A DNA stretch of 64,000 bases. It comes from Corynebacterium cystitidis (GTDB taxonomy: Bacteria > Actinomycetota > Actinomycetes > Mycobacteriales > Mycobacteriaceae). Under the pieces are notes generated by a model. It ran no database searches. It was not told the DNA's origin and saw only the letters and a list, made by a program, of their open reading frames with translations. The position numbers and the translations under genes are program-made. Positions 9,571 through 17,492 of this stretch are shown here, piece after piece (position 1 is the first letter of the stretch; every line of letters begins with the position of its first letter). The DNA is taken from the NCBI RefSeq assembly GCF_900187295.1, contig NZ_LT906473.1, forward strand, positions 1,488,001 to 1,552,000, given 5' to 3'.

Positions 9571-9597
9571 CATCCCACTTTTGTGGGATGTTTCACC
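9571..9597. promoter_or_regulatory. GlxR-like site and palindrome between glgC and glgA
   Basis: TGTGGGATGTTTCACC (9582-9597) matches the CRP/GlxR consensus TGTGANNTANNTCACA with three mismatches. It overlaps an 8-bp inverted repeat CATCCCAC-tttt-GTGGGATG (9571-9590). GlxR control of glgC/glgA is reported for C. glutamicum as I recall it; the assignment here rests on motif and location. Confidence 0.45.
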
Positions 9598-9736
9598 CTT
9601 CGCGCCTATTGTAACCTGCATCTATCCTGGCGCGCTACTGATCGATTGGAAAAAACATCTCCGAATTTACCTAATCCCTATCGGGCGTCCTGTGACTCAA
9701 GAATGCTAAGCGCCTGCACTAATCACTTTTCACGAC

Positions 9737-9749
9737 TACTCTCGAGGTC
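9737..9749 (+). promoter_or_regulatory. Leaderless promoter of glgA
   Basis: TACTCT (9737-9742) ends 7 nt before the ATG at 9750. GAGG also occurs, but only 3 nt before the ATG, too close for normal initiation, so a leaderless mRNA is likely. Confidence 0.4.
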
Positions 9750-10904
9750 ATGAGAGTCGGAATAATGACCAGAGAATATCCACCCGAGGTTTACGGCGGT
9801 GCCGGCGTCCATGTCACCGAACTGACCCGCTTCATGCGTGACATCGTTACTGTCGATGTCCACTGCATGGGTGAGCCACGCGACGCAGAAGGCGTATACG
9901 TCCACGGCGTTGACCCGGAACTGTCTGATGCCAACGGTGCGATCAAAACCCTATCTACTGGCCTGCGTATGGCGCACGCCGCGGACAACCTTGATGTTGT
10001 GCACTCCCACACGTGGTACGCCGGCCTTGGCGGCCACTTGGCTGGCAAATTGCATGGCATCCCCCATGTCGCTACGGCACACTCGCTCGAACCTGATCGC
10101 CCGTGGAAGCGTGAGCAGTTGGGCGGCGGCTACGACGTGTCATTGTGGTCTGAAAAGAATGCCATGGAGTACGCCGATGCTGTGATCGCTGTGTCCTCCG
10201 GCATGAAGGACGCGATCTTGCGAGCTTATCCGCGTATCGACGCAGACCGCGTTCACGTGGTGCTCAACGGGATCGACACCGAGACCTGGTTCCCTACCGC
10301 AGGCGATATCGCTGATGAGCTCGGCGTGGATAAGTCGAAGCCCATCGCAGCCTTTGTGGGTCGCATCACCCGCCAGAAGGGTGTGGAGCACCTCATCAAG
10401 GCTGCCAAGCACTTCGATGAGGACGTGCAGCTGGTGCTGTGTGCTGGAGCCCCGGATACTCCAGAGATCGCTGAGCGCACTCAGGCACTCGTCGAAGAGT
10501 TACAGAACACCCGTGACGGTGTCATTTGGGTCCAAGACATGCTGCCTGGAGATAAGATTCGCGAGGTGTACTCCATGGCTGACGTCTTTGTCTGCCCGTC
10601 GATTTATGAGCCCTTAGGTATCGTCAACTTGGAGGCTATGGCGTGTAGCACTGCGGTTGTCGCTTCTGATGTCGGTGGCATCCCCGAGGTGGTCGTCGAC
10701 GGAGAAACCGGTACGCTGGTCCACTACGACGAGAACGATACCGAAACTTTCGAGCGCGACATCGCGGAGGCAGTTAACGCTATGGTGGCTGATCGTGAGA
10801 AGGCTGAAGCTTTCGGTAAGGCCGGCCTTGTCCGCGCTAAGGACAAGTTCTCGTGGGCGACAATCGCCCAGCAAACAGTAGACATCTACAAGTCCCTGAT
10901 CTAG
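9750..10904 (+). CDS. glgA: Actinobacterial GT4 glycogen synthase GlgA/GlgM type
   Basis: A 384-residue GT-B glycosyltransferase with the N-terminal 'REYPPEVYGGAGVHVTEL' and the C-terminal 'FVCPSIYEPLGIVNLEAMAC' nucleotide-sugar motif. It is the short GT4 type of actinobacteria, not the ~480-residue GT5 GlgA. It uses ADP-glucose from the divergent glgC. In mycobacteria the ortholog mainly makes maltose-1-phosphate (GlgM), while in corynebacteria it is the glycogen synthase; which activity dominates here cannot be read from sequence. Confidence 0.9.
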   Translation: MRVGIMTREYPPEVYGGAGVHVTELTRFMRDIVTVDVHCMGEPRDAEGVYVHGVDPELSDANGAIKTLSTGLRMAHAADNLDVVHSHTWYAGLGGHLAGKLHGIPHVATAHSLEPDRPWKREQLGGGYDVSLWSEKNAMEYADAVIAVSSGMKDAILRAYPRIDADRVHVVLNGIDTETWFPTAGDIADELGVDKSKPIAAFVGRITRQKGVEHLIKAAKHFDEDVQLVLCAGAPDTPEIAERTQALVEELQNTRDGVIWVQDMLPGDKIREVYSMADVFVCPSIYEPLGIVNLEAMACSTAVVASDVGGIPEVVVDGETGTLVHYDENDTETFERDIAEAVNAMVADREKAEAFGKAGLVRAKDKFSWATIAQQTVDIYKSLI

Positions 10905-10934
10905 CCGCGCTCTAGCCAGGCGGAAAGGTATCTT

Positions 10935-12323
10935 TTGACTTCTTTACGTCCAGAACTGCACGTCACAGCGGAGGCTGGCATTCTCGAAGCCGCAGCTGGA
11001 ATGTTGCGCGATGGTGATGACTGGCACATTTTCTACCAGTATCGGCCCAATCCTGATGAGGGCGCACGCTGGGGCCACCAAGTGTCCCAGGACAGCCCAT
11101 TCGAGTGGGTTGAGTGCCCTGATGTCATCGCCCCTCGCGGTGGTGAGCTGAATACACTCGCAGGATCTGTTGTCCCCCACAACGGTGGTGCCGATTTATT
11201 CTTCACCTCGGTCACCGCCGCGGGCACCTCCATCCAGATTGCACATGCTGAAGAGGTTGGTTCGTTTACCGAAGTCACTGACGATCCTTTGGCGCTTGAC
11301 CCGACGGTGCACCGCGCCGGCGTGGTTATTTCAGACACGAAGGACTACTCCCGGTTCCGCTCTCCGTGTGTGATTCCGGATTGGGAGTCGAACGATGATC
11401 GGGATCAGGGACACCAGGGCTGGCTGATGGTCACAAGTACTGGTGAACCGGAAGCACCTCGTCCGGTGGTCCTTGAGTCTCCTGACGGCAAAGATTGGAA
11501 CCTTGTCGGAAAAGTTGATTTCCAGGGGGAATCCGGGCTCGACAACGATGCCATCATCGTGGCCCCGCGTATCATTCGACTGCGCGATGAGGTGGACGGG
11601 AAAATCTACGATGTTCTCTTGGCCACCCAGGAGTGCGATGGGCTGGACCGTTCGGGCTACCTCGTCGGACGCCTTGAGCGTAACGTCTTTACAGTGATTA
11701 CCCCGTTCACACGAATTGACTCGGGCCACGATTTTACCCGTCCTCGTAACACCAACCTCACCCCGGGAACGGTAGCCGAGGAGAGCCGGTACGACTACGC
11801 CTACATCTTCGGCCTCTTCAACGGCGTGGGGCGTGGCGACGATGCCACCCAGCAGCGCACCTGGCAGGAAGAGGGCTGGGCTAACGCCTTGTCGCTTCCA
11901 CGTGAGGTGAGCTTGCAAGGTGGCAAACTGTTCCAGACACCGGTGACTGGTTTGCCGGACGCTGTCGCCTCGTCGCGGCGGGCCCGCTTTTGGTCTGGGC
12001 TGTGCGATATACCAGTCGGTTCGTCAATCACTGTCGAGCTGATTGATTCCAGTGGCAAGACCGTGGCTACCATAACCCACTCCGGCGATGAGTTAACACT
12101 CGACCGCGGTTTCGATGAGCCTGCAGTCGCTGCGTTGCACGACGAAGACGAGGACAGCGTGTCTGTGCTCGTCGACGGCAACACCCTAGAGGTGTACGCA
12201 GGTGGCGGCGCTGTGGTGATGGCGAGCCGCGTCCGCGCCGAGTCGAAAGTGGTGGAGCTACGCGTTACCAAGGACGGCGATGCTGTGATCCACAGTGAGT
12301 GGAGCCGTCGCCCAGCCCCGTAA
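10935..12323 (+). CDS. GH32-fold beta-fructosidase-like protein lacking catalytic motifs
   Basis: A 462-residue protein with the five-blade propeller and C-terminal beta-sandwich pattern of GH32 ('HIFYQYRPNPDEGARWGHQVSQD' aligns with the invertase N-terminal block). The three catalytic motifs are degenerate: NDPNG is EAAAG (residues 18-22, no nucleophile Asp), RDP is RSP (142-144), and ECP aligns with VAP (209-211). The frame is intact and codon use is normal, so it looks like a maintained non-catalytic relative, perhaps sugar-binding. The start is TTG 10935 with GGAAAGG 7 nt upstream. It lies 30 nt after glgA and probably shares its transcript. Confidence 0.8.
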   Translation: MTSLRPELHVTAEAGILEAAAGMLRDGDDWHIFYQYRPNPDEGARWGHQVSQDSPFEWVECPDVIAPRGGELNTLAGSVVPHNGGADLFFTSVTAAGTSIQIAHAEEVGSFTEVTDDPLALDPTVHRAGVVISDTKDYSRFRSPCVIPDWESNDDRDQGHQGWLMVTSTGEPEAPRPVVLESPDGKDWNLVGKVDFQGESGLDNDAIIVAPRIIRLRDEVDGKIYDVLLATQECDGLDRSGYLVGRLERNVFTVITPFTRIDSGHDFTRPRNTNLTPGTVAEESRYDYAYIFGLFNGVGRGDDATQQRTWQEEGWANALSLPREVSLQGGKLFQTPVTGLPDAVASSRRARFWSGLCDIPVGSSITVELIDSSGKTVATITHSGDELTLDRGFDEPAVAALHDEDEDSVSVLVDGNTLEVYAGGGAVVMASRVRAESKVVELRVTKDGDAVIHSEWSRRPAP

Positions 12324-12329
12324 CGTAAG

Positions 12330-13202
12330 TTAGTGGCCCGCTTTCTTCAGCCTGGTCACGTGCGCCCTGGCGGTAACAGTCATTGTTGCTGGCAGGGCGC
12401 TTAACCGTTGCTCCAGCTCAGCAGGCTCAATATGGCGGGCGGATGGGCTCATTCCCACCTGGGCTGCGATGGATGCCCGGTCTAGGTTCATCGGGAACTC
12501 CACTAACTCCGGATTTGCTACAACGTCGAGATGCCCGCGAGCTTGCTCAATCATGCGCTCGACTTTTCCGTCTTCGACAGACAGTATCCCCAGTGGCTGG
12601 CGCAGTTCGTCCAGGTGCCCACGGTCAGCGGTGAGCACGATCACTTCACCACCATCGGTGAGAACCCGCGCGAATTCTGCAGGGTTGCGTGGTGCAAACA
12701 CCACCGTGATCGCGTCGATGCTGCCCGTACGCACAGGCAGCCCATCCCACACGTCAGCCACTACCGCCCCTACCCGCGGGTGGGATTTGGCAAGAAGTTT
12801 TGCCGCCGGGACCGAGATGTCCAGACCGATTCCTACTGCCCCCTCCACAGCGTCCAAGGTGTGTGCCAGGTAGTAACCGGTTCCTGCCCCTACCTCGAGT
12901 AGTGCTGGGCTGCGGTCGTCGTCGCCAAGCGCGGCGTCCAACACGTCGTGAACGGTGTCAGAAACTTTTTCGACGAAGGGTGCGAAGTGTCCCTGAGACA
13001 GGAATGTTTCGCGGGAAGCAACCATTGCGGCATCGTCGCCTTGATGTTTGAGGCCAGCACCTGGAGCCAGCGTGACATAGCCTTGACGTGCCACGTCATA
13101 GGAGTGTCCGGATTCGGAGACTAGGCGCGAAAAATCGTCCGCCCCAGTTAAACGGGTGCCATCGGAGGGATCTGCCAACAGGTGTGCAATATCAGAAAGC
13201 AT
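12330..13202 (-). CDS. RlmA-like 23S rRNA guanine-N1 methyltransferase homolog without zinc site
   Basis: A 290-residue protein with the RlmA N-terminal pattern ('GHSYDVARQGYVTL', 'GDDAAMVASRETFLSQGHFAPF') and a SAM-binding domain ('LLEVGAGTGYYL', 'GIGLDISVPAAK'). RlmA enzymes methylate 23S rRNA at G745/G748. The protein contains no cysteine at all, so the Cys3-His zinc finger that contacts RNA in E. coli RlmA cannot form, although the His of that motif remains. It may methylate rRNA without zinc or have another target. The stop lies 6 nt from the convergent GH32-like gene. Confidence 0.78.
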   Translation of the reverse strand: MLSDIAHLLADPSDGTRLTGADDFSRLVSESGHSYDVARQGYVTLAPGAGLKHQGDDAAMVASRETFLSQGHFAPFVEKVSDTVHDVLDAALGDDDRSPALLEVGAGTGYYLAHTLDAVEGAVGIGLDISVPAAKLLAKSHPRVGAVVADVWDGLPVRTGSIDAITVVFAPRNPAEFARVLTDGGEVIVLTADRGHLDELRQPLGILSVEDGKVERMIEQARGHLDVVANPELVEFPMNLDRASIAAQVGMSPSARHIEPAELEQRLSALPATMTVTARAHVTRLKKAGH

Positions 13203-13270
13203 GCCTGTGAGCCTACCCGCCCGAAGGACTACGGACGATATTCTTGAGTTTTTATGTGTTAGCTTGGGTT

Positions 13271-13438
13271 TTAGCCTGCAGCCTCGGTGAGAAGCGCGCC
13301 GAGTTCGGCTGCCTCTTCCTTGCTCATCTCCACTACCAGACGACCACCGCCGTCAGAGGGAATGCGCATCACAATTTTACGGGACTCTTCGACCGCTTCC
13401 ATAGGACCATTACCGGTTCTTGGCTTCATTGCTGCCAT
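13271..13438 (-). CDS. DUF3117 family small protein
   Basis: A 55-residue protein beginning 'MAAMKPRTGNGPME' and ending 'KEEAAELGALLTEAAG', diagnostic of DUF3117 (M. tuberculosis Rv1211 family), found next to the glg and gpgS genes across actinobacteria. The ATG at 13438 has AAGGAGA about 9 nt upstream; an upstream ATG at 13456 is less likely. Function is unknown. Its constant position between DivIVA-like and glycogen genes is the only clue. Confidence 0.88.
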   Translation of the reverse strand: MAAMKPRTGNGPMEAVEESRKIVMRIPSDGGGRLVVEMSKEEAAELGALLTEAAG

Positions 13439-13480
13439 AGGGACAGTCTCCTTCACTGCAAACGATTGACCCTACCCATT

Positions 13481-13777
13481 TTAGCCCTTTTTGTCGATTG
13501 TGGGTGTAAATCTTTCATCAGTGCTGGTTACCCGCTGATCCATCAGCATTTCGATGAGCGCGTCAACCTGGTCTTGCCGATAACCGCGAGGCACTACTTC
13601 CAGTTCAACGTCGTCGATCCGCCCGTCACGCACAGCCTGACGGTTGTTGGCGATCACACTCTGCGACTCTTCCATCGGCGGCAGGAGCTCCCCGCGCCCA
13701 AAAATCCGGCCAAACGTCCACGTGCCCACAACGATCAACGCGAGCACAACGATAATGAGCAGGATCCACGACAGCAT
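13481..13777 (-). CDS. DivIVA-domain small membrane protein
   Basis: A 98-residue protein with one N-terminal membrane helix ('MLSWILLIIVVLALIVVGTW') followed by 'FGRGELLPPMEE' and a DivIVA-type turn 'RGYRQDQVDALIEML'. Homologs sit beside gpgS/folP2 in mycobacteria and corynebacteria. DivIVA-like modules mark polar growth sites; a role in placing envelope enzymes is possible but only inferred. Confidence 0.8.
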   Translation of the reverse strand: MLSWILLIIVVLALIVVGTWTFGRIFGRGELLPPMEESQSVIANNRQAVRDGRIDDVELEVVPRGYRQDQVDALIEMLMDQRVTSTDERFTPTIDKKG

Positions 13778-13787
13778 GGTGCCTATC

Positions 13788-14594
13788 CTAGCGTGTTCCT
13801 AGCGTGTTCCACGCACTGCGCTGGCGCGGAGGTTCGACACTGTTAGGCAAGACCCCGGCACGGCCTAAAATTGTTCGTGTGACAAGGTCTGCCATGAGGG
13901 CAAGCTCACCTAGTGGTCGGTTGCGGTGCTGGCGCGACCCGATGGATGCCTGTGCTACTGCCTTGGAACCCCAGTGCTGCGCACAGTCGATCAGCAACCC
14001 GGCCTCCACCCCGTAACCTTCTACAAACGGTAACGCTAACGCAGAGCTGCGGCGAATCGCGTACTCTCCACCCAAAGGCTGGTTGATGTGTTTGATGTGC
14101 GGGAAGTACGTTCTCAGCAATGGTTTAGCGGTCAGTTCCGTTACGCGTCCTCCCCCAGTGGGTTGCCCGTGAAATGTGCGCGAATAGTCCGCTTTCACAA
14201 GGTGCACGCTGTCGTCGGCAAGCGGTGCTGACAGTTTCTGCACGATCGCCTCCGGTACGGCAGTCAGGTCCGCGTCGATAAATACCACTATCTCGCCGCG
14301 TGCGGCCACCACCCCACGCCAGAGGGCTTCCCCTTTCCCTGGCCGTGGTTCGATGTGGGGCGCGATTTCCCGCCAGCTGAGCACGCGGGCGCCCGCAGTC
14401 TGCGCGCGTGCGGCGGTGGAATCGGTGGAGTCGGAATCGATCACCAGAATTTCGCCAGGGCTTTCCGACGCCACGGCTTCTACCACTCCGCCGACAGTAT
14501 CTTCTTCGTTAAGCGCGGGGATCACTACGCTTACGTGTTCCAAGTTGACATGATTTAGGCTTGCGGGCGGCTCAGCTGAAGCATCTTCTGTCAT
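13788..14594 (-). CDS. gpgS: Glucosyl-3-phosphoglycerate synthase
   Basis: A 268-residue GT81/GT-A glycosyltransferase. The start of the fold ('VSVVIPALNEEDTVGGVV'), the UDP-sugar motif 'DSDSTDSTAARA' and the metal site 'VFIDADLTAVPE' are all present. It transfers glucose from UDP-glucose to 3-phosphoglycerate, the first step of glucosylglycerate and methylglucose lipopolysaccharide synthesis. Its ATG overlaps the TGA of folP2 by 4 nt (ATGA), so the two are translationally coupled, the same order as in M. tuberculosis (Rv1207-Rv1208). Confidence 0.9.
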   Translation of the reverse strand: MTEDASAEPPASLNHVNLEHVSVVIPALNEEDTVGGVVEAVASESPGEILVIDSDSTDSTAARAQTAGARVLSWREIAPHIEPRPGKGEALWRGVVAARGEIVVFIDADLTAVPEAIVQKLSAPLADDSVHLVKADYSRTFHGQPTGGGRVTELTAKPLLRTYFPHIKHINQPLGGEYAIRRSSALALPFVEGYGVEAGLLIDCAQHWGSKAVAQASIGSRQHRNRPLGELALMADLVTRTILGRAGVLPNSVEPPRQRSAWNTLGTR

Positions 14595-15427
14595 GCCAAA
14601 CCCCTCGTGGTGTTGAGTGGTGCGATAGTGCCCTGGATAGCGGCCGTCATTCTGATCACATCGAGGGTCTCTTCAACCTCGTGAACCCGAAAGGCGGCGA
14701 CTCCGCGCGCGGCGGACCATGCGGTAGCGGCAAGCGTCCCGGCGACGCGCTGCCCGACGCCGCGGTCTACAGTTTCACCCACGAAGTCTTTATTCGACAG
14801 CGCCATGAGTACCGGCCACCCAGTAGCGACAATCTCGTCGATGCGGCGCAACAACTCCAACCCGTGGAAGGTGTTCTTCCCAAAATCATGGGTAGGGTCG
14901 ATGAAGATCGCCCGTTCAGGAACTCCTACATCCACCGCCCGCTGTGCTAAAGCCGTTGTTTCCGCAATCACGTCGGCTACTACGTCGTCGTAACGCACCC
15001 GGTGTGGACGCGTCCGGGGTGTCACACCACCAGTATGGGAGCACACGTATCCCACCCGGTGGGCCCCGGCGACTTCGACAAGCTCTGGATCCCAGCCTGC
15101 CCAAGTATCGTTGATCAAACTCGCCCCCGCCGCGATTGCGAGTTCGGCCACCTCCGCGCGCCACGTGTCAACCGAAATGGACAACTCGGGGTAGCGGGCG
15201 CGCACCTGTGCGATCAGTGGTACCACCCGGTCAGCCTCTTCAGCGGGGGTCACCGTGTCGCCTGGGCCAGCTTTCACCCCGCCCACGTCGACGATGGTGG
15301 CCCCCTGCGCGACAACCTCATCACAACGCGCCAAGGCCTGGTCTAGCCCCCACGTCTTCCCCTTGTCATAGAAAGAATCAGGAGTGCGATTAATAATGGC
15401 CATGACCTCAGCCATCCCTGTGACCAT
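14591..15427 (-). CDS. folP2: Dihydropteroate synthase homolog FolP2
   Basis: A TIM-barrel DHPS-family protein ('MAIINRTPDSFYDKG', 'VDVGGVKAGPG', 'INDTWAGWDP', 'IDPTHDFGKNT'). The 'Y-DKG' variant after NRTPDSF and the location between gpgS and a LOG gene match the FolP2 subgroup. M. tuberculosis FolP2 was reported to lack dihydropteroate synthase activity, so folate synthesis should not be assumed. The start is uncertain: ATG 15427 is given, 15415 is possible, and 15472 would overlap the LOG gene by 35 nt. Confidence 0.85.
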   Translation of the reverse strand: MVTGMAEVMAIINRTPDSFYDKGKTWGLDQALARCDEVVAQGATIVDVGGVKAGPGDTVTPAEEADRVVPLIAQVRARYPELSISVDTWRAEVAELAIAAGASLINDTWAGWDPELVEVAGAHRVGYVCSHTGGVTPRTRPHRVRYDDVVADVIAETTALAQRAVDVGVPERAIFIDPTHDFGKNTFHGLELLRRIDEIVATGWPVLMALSNKDFVGETVDRGVGQRVAGTLAATAWSAARGVAAFRVHEVEETLDVIRMTAAIQGTIAPLNTTRGLA

Positions 15428-15437
15428 CCCTGTGTTT

Positions 15438-16247
15438 TTACTCACTGCGCTGGTTGCTGCGCTTTTCAGCATTCTTCGTGAGGCGTCCGTCCGTCATCAC
15501 CTTGTGCTTATCGACGATGTACTGCACCGCCTCTTCGATGGAATCGGTAACGAGGAACAGGTCCGTGTCCCCCTCGGAGATCAGACCCCGGGCCGCCAAT
15601 TGGTCTTTCATCCAGGCAACCAGACCCGACCAAAACTCAGTGCCCATCAGCACGATCGGGTAGTTGGTCACCTTGCCGGTCTGCACCATGCACAGCACCT
15701 CGAACAGCTCATCCATCGTGCCAAAACCACCTGGCAGCGTGATAAAAGCCTGGGAGTACTTCAAGAACATGGTCTTGCGCACGAAGAAGTAGCGGAAGTT
15801 CAGGCCAACATCAACCCAATCATTCAGTCGCTGCTCGTGTGGCAGCTCAATGCCCAGGCCGACGGAAAGGCCACCGGCCTCATGGGCCCCACGGTTCGGG
15901 CCCTCCATGAGACCTGGCCCACCACCGGTGATCACCGCATAGCCGGCCTCAACCAGTGCCTTGCCTACTTCGCGTGACTTCTCATACTCGGGGGTGCCTT
16001 CGTTCAGACGCGCCGAACCGAACACGGTGACAGCCTTCGGCATATCGGTCAGGGCATCAAAGCCTGCAACAAACTCTGACTGGATGCGCATAATGCGCCA
16101 CGGATCGGCGTGCTTCCATTCGTGGTCGCTGCCTAGCTCCAGCAGTCGCTGGTCAAAGGTCGACCCCTCTGAATCGTCGTGGCGCATCAACAGCGGCCCA
16201 CGTAGCAAACGCTTTTTGTCTGGAGACGGGTTGATCTCTGGTGCCAC
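15438..16247 (-). CDS. LOG family protein (Rossmann-fold nucleotide-binding)
   Basis: A 269-residue protein with 'VFGSARLNEGTPEY', 'GGGPGLMEGPNRGA' and the LOG signature 'PGGFGTMDE'. Relatives are cytokinin riboside 5'-monophosphate phosphoribohydrolases or related nucleotide hydrolases. The ~60-residue N-terminal extension is typical of the actinobacterial Rv1205-like branch. The start is ATG 16247. It lies just upstream of folP2 on the same strand and probably begins the LOG-folP2-gpgS operon. Confidence 0.85.
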   Translation of the reverse strand: MAPEINPSPDKKRLLRGPLLMRHDDSEGSTFDQRLLELGSDHEWKHADPWRIMRIQSEFVAGFDALTDMPKAVTVFGSARLNEGTPEYEKSREVGKALVEAGYAVITGGGPGLMEGPNRGAHEAGGLSVGLGIELPHEQRLNDWVDVGLNFRYFFVRKTMFLKYSQAFITLPGGFGTMDELFEVLCMVQTGKVTNYPIVLMGTEFWSGLVAWMKDQLAARGLISEGDTDLFLVTDSIEEAVQYIVDKHKVMTDGRLTKNAEKRSNQRSE

Positions 16248-16447
16248 AGTGGATGCTCTTTTCTGTCTAGGGATGGTGTCTAGGGATGGTACTGAATGTC
16301 TTACTGACTTGGCGGATCTGGTCTACCGGGGTTTCCAGGCCCACAATTAACAGCCGGAATACCCAGACTAGAGAACCAAGCCACATCCGTCCATCCGAAT
16401 TTGGCACGTGCCCAACGGCACGACATGCTGAATAAGGGCATAACCAG

Positions 16448-16460
16448 TACTGTTATGTAT
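16448..16460 (+). promoter_or_regulatory. Leaderless promoter of the dapD paralog
   Basis: TACTGT (16448-16453) ends 7 nt before the ATG at 16461. No Shine-Dalgarno precedes that ATG. This supports 16461 as the start over the more upstream TTG 16401 or ATG 16455. Confidence 0.4.
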
Positions 16461-17390
16461 ATGACTGTAGGAGCGTACGCAATCGGAATAGCCAATATCG
16501 CGATGGACGGCACCGTCTTGGATACTTGGTATCCAGAGCCCGAACTCATCGAAGGTGAAGCTGCCGAGGGTCTTGAATCCGGCACCCACCGCCTCGGTGC
16601 CAACCACTTGCCCGCCCGTCTTTTGCAACTGGTGCGCCTTGACCAGGATCGTATGGTTGAGCAGGTGGCGGTGCGGACCACAATCGCCGACTTGAACCAG
16701 CCTGCGATCGACGCCCATGACGTGTACCTGCGTTTGCATTTGTTGTCGCACCGTATCGTCCGCCCACTTGAGATGAACATGACTGACTTGCTGACCAACT
16801 TGGTGCCGGTCGTCTGGACTAACAAGGGCCCGTGCCTGCCGGATAATTTTGAATTTGTCCGTGCCGCTTTGCGGGCTCGTGGCTTGATCCACGTCTACGG
16901 CATCGAGCGCCTGCCCCGCATGGTGGACTACGTGGTGCCTTCAGGCGTATCCATCGCCGAGGCGGAGCGTGTGCGCCTGGGCGCTTACCTCGCCCCAGGC
17001 ACGGCCGTGCTGCGCGAAGGGTATGTGTCGTTCAACGCGGGGTCGTTGGGCGCTTCTCGGATAGAGGGCCGATTGTCATCGTCGGTCGTTATCGATGAGG
17101 ACACTGATGTTGGGCTTTCTTCGACGATTATGGCGCTGCGCAACAAGAGTAATAATCGCACTCCTTTGAAGATTGGGAAGAACTCGGTGATGCTGCCGTC
17201 GGCTGGACTGATTGGCGTGGAGATGGGTGACAATTGCGAGCTTGGTACCAACGTGATGCTGGAACGAGACACCGTCATTCACGATTTTCACTCTGGTGAA
17301 GACATAACCGCCCTCGATCTGTCGGGGCGTTCCAACTGGTCGGTGCGCACTGAGCCTGGCTTTGACACGCCGGTTGTGCGCTGGCGGTAG
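16461..17390 (+). CDS. dapD2: DapD paralog (tetrahydrodipicolinate N-succinyltransferase-like)
   Basis: A 309-residue protein whose first two thirds match corynebacterial DapD ('[10 protein letters not shown]', '[10 protein letters not shown]', '[27 protein letters not shown]', '[15 protein letters not shown]'). In the beta-helix C-terminal part the DapD glycine-rich block [12 protein letters not shown] is replaced by '[13 protein letters not shown]', and the 'EAGLY' strand by 'LGTNVML'. The CoA/substrate region has therefore diverged and the succinyltransferase activity may be changed or lost. The genuine dapD lies 1.5 kb downstream across aroP. Confidence 0.8.
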   Translation: MTVGAYAIGIANIAMDGTVLDTWYPEPELIEGEAAEGLESGTHRLGANHLPARLLQLVRLDQDRMVEQVAVRTTIADLNQPAIDAHDVYLRLHLLSHRIVRPLEMNMTDLLTNLVPVVWTNKGPCLPDNFEFVRAALRARGLIHVYGIERLPRMVDYVVPSGVSIAEAERVRLGAYLAPGTAVLREGYVSFNAGSLGASRIEGRLSSSVVIDEDTDVGLSSTIMALRNKSNNRTPLKIGKNSVMLPSAGLIGVEMGDNCELGTNVMLERDTVIHDFHSGEDITALDLSGRSNWSVRTEPGFDTPVVRWR

Positions 17391-17492
17391 AGCAGCGCTT
17401 GACGACGATTACCTCCGCGGCTGTGTGGAGTGGTAGATACTGTGGCTGAGAAAGCTTTAGAAACCAAACCCCTCGTGAAAGAGGCTCGACAT

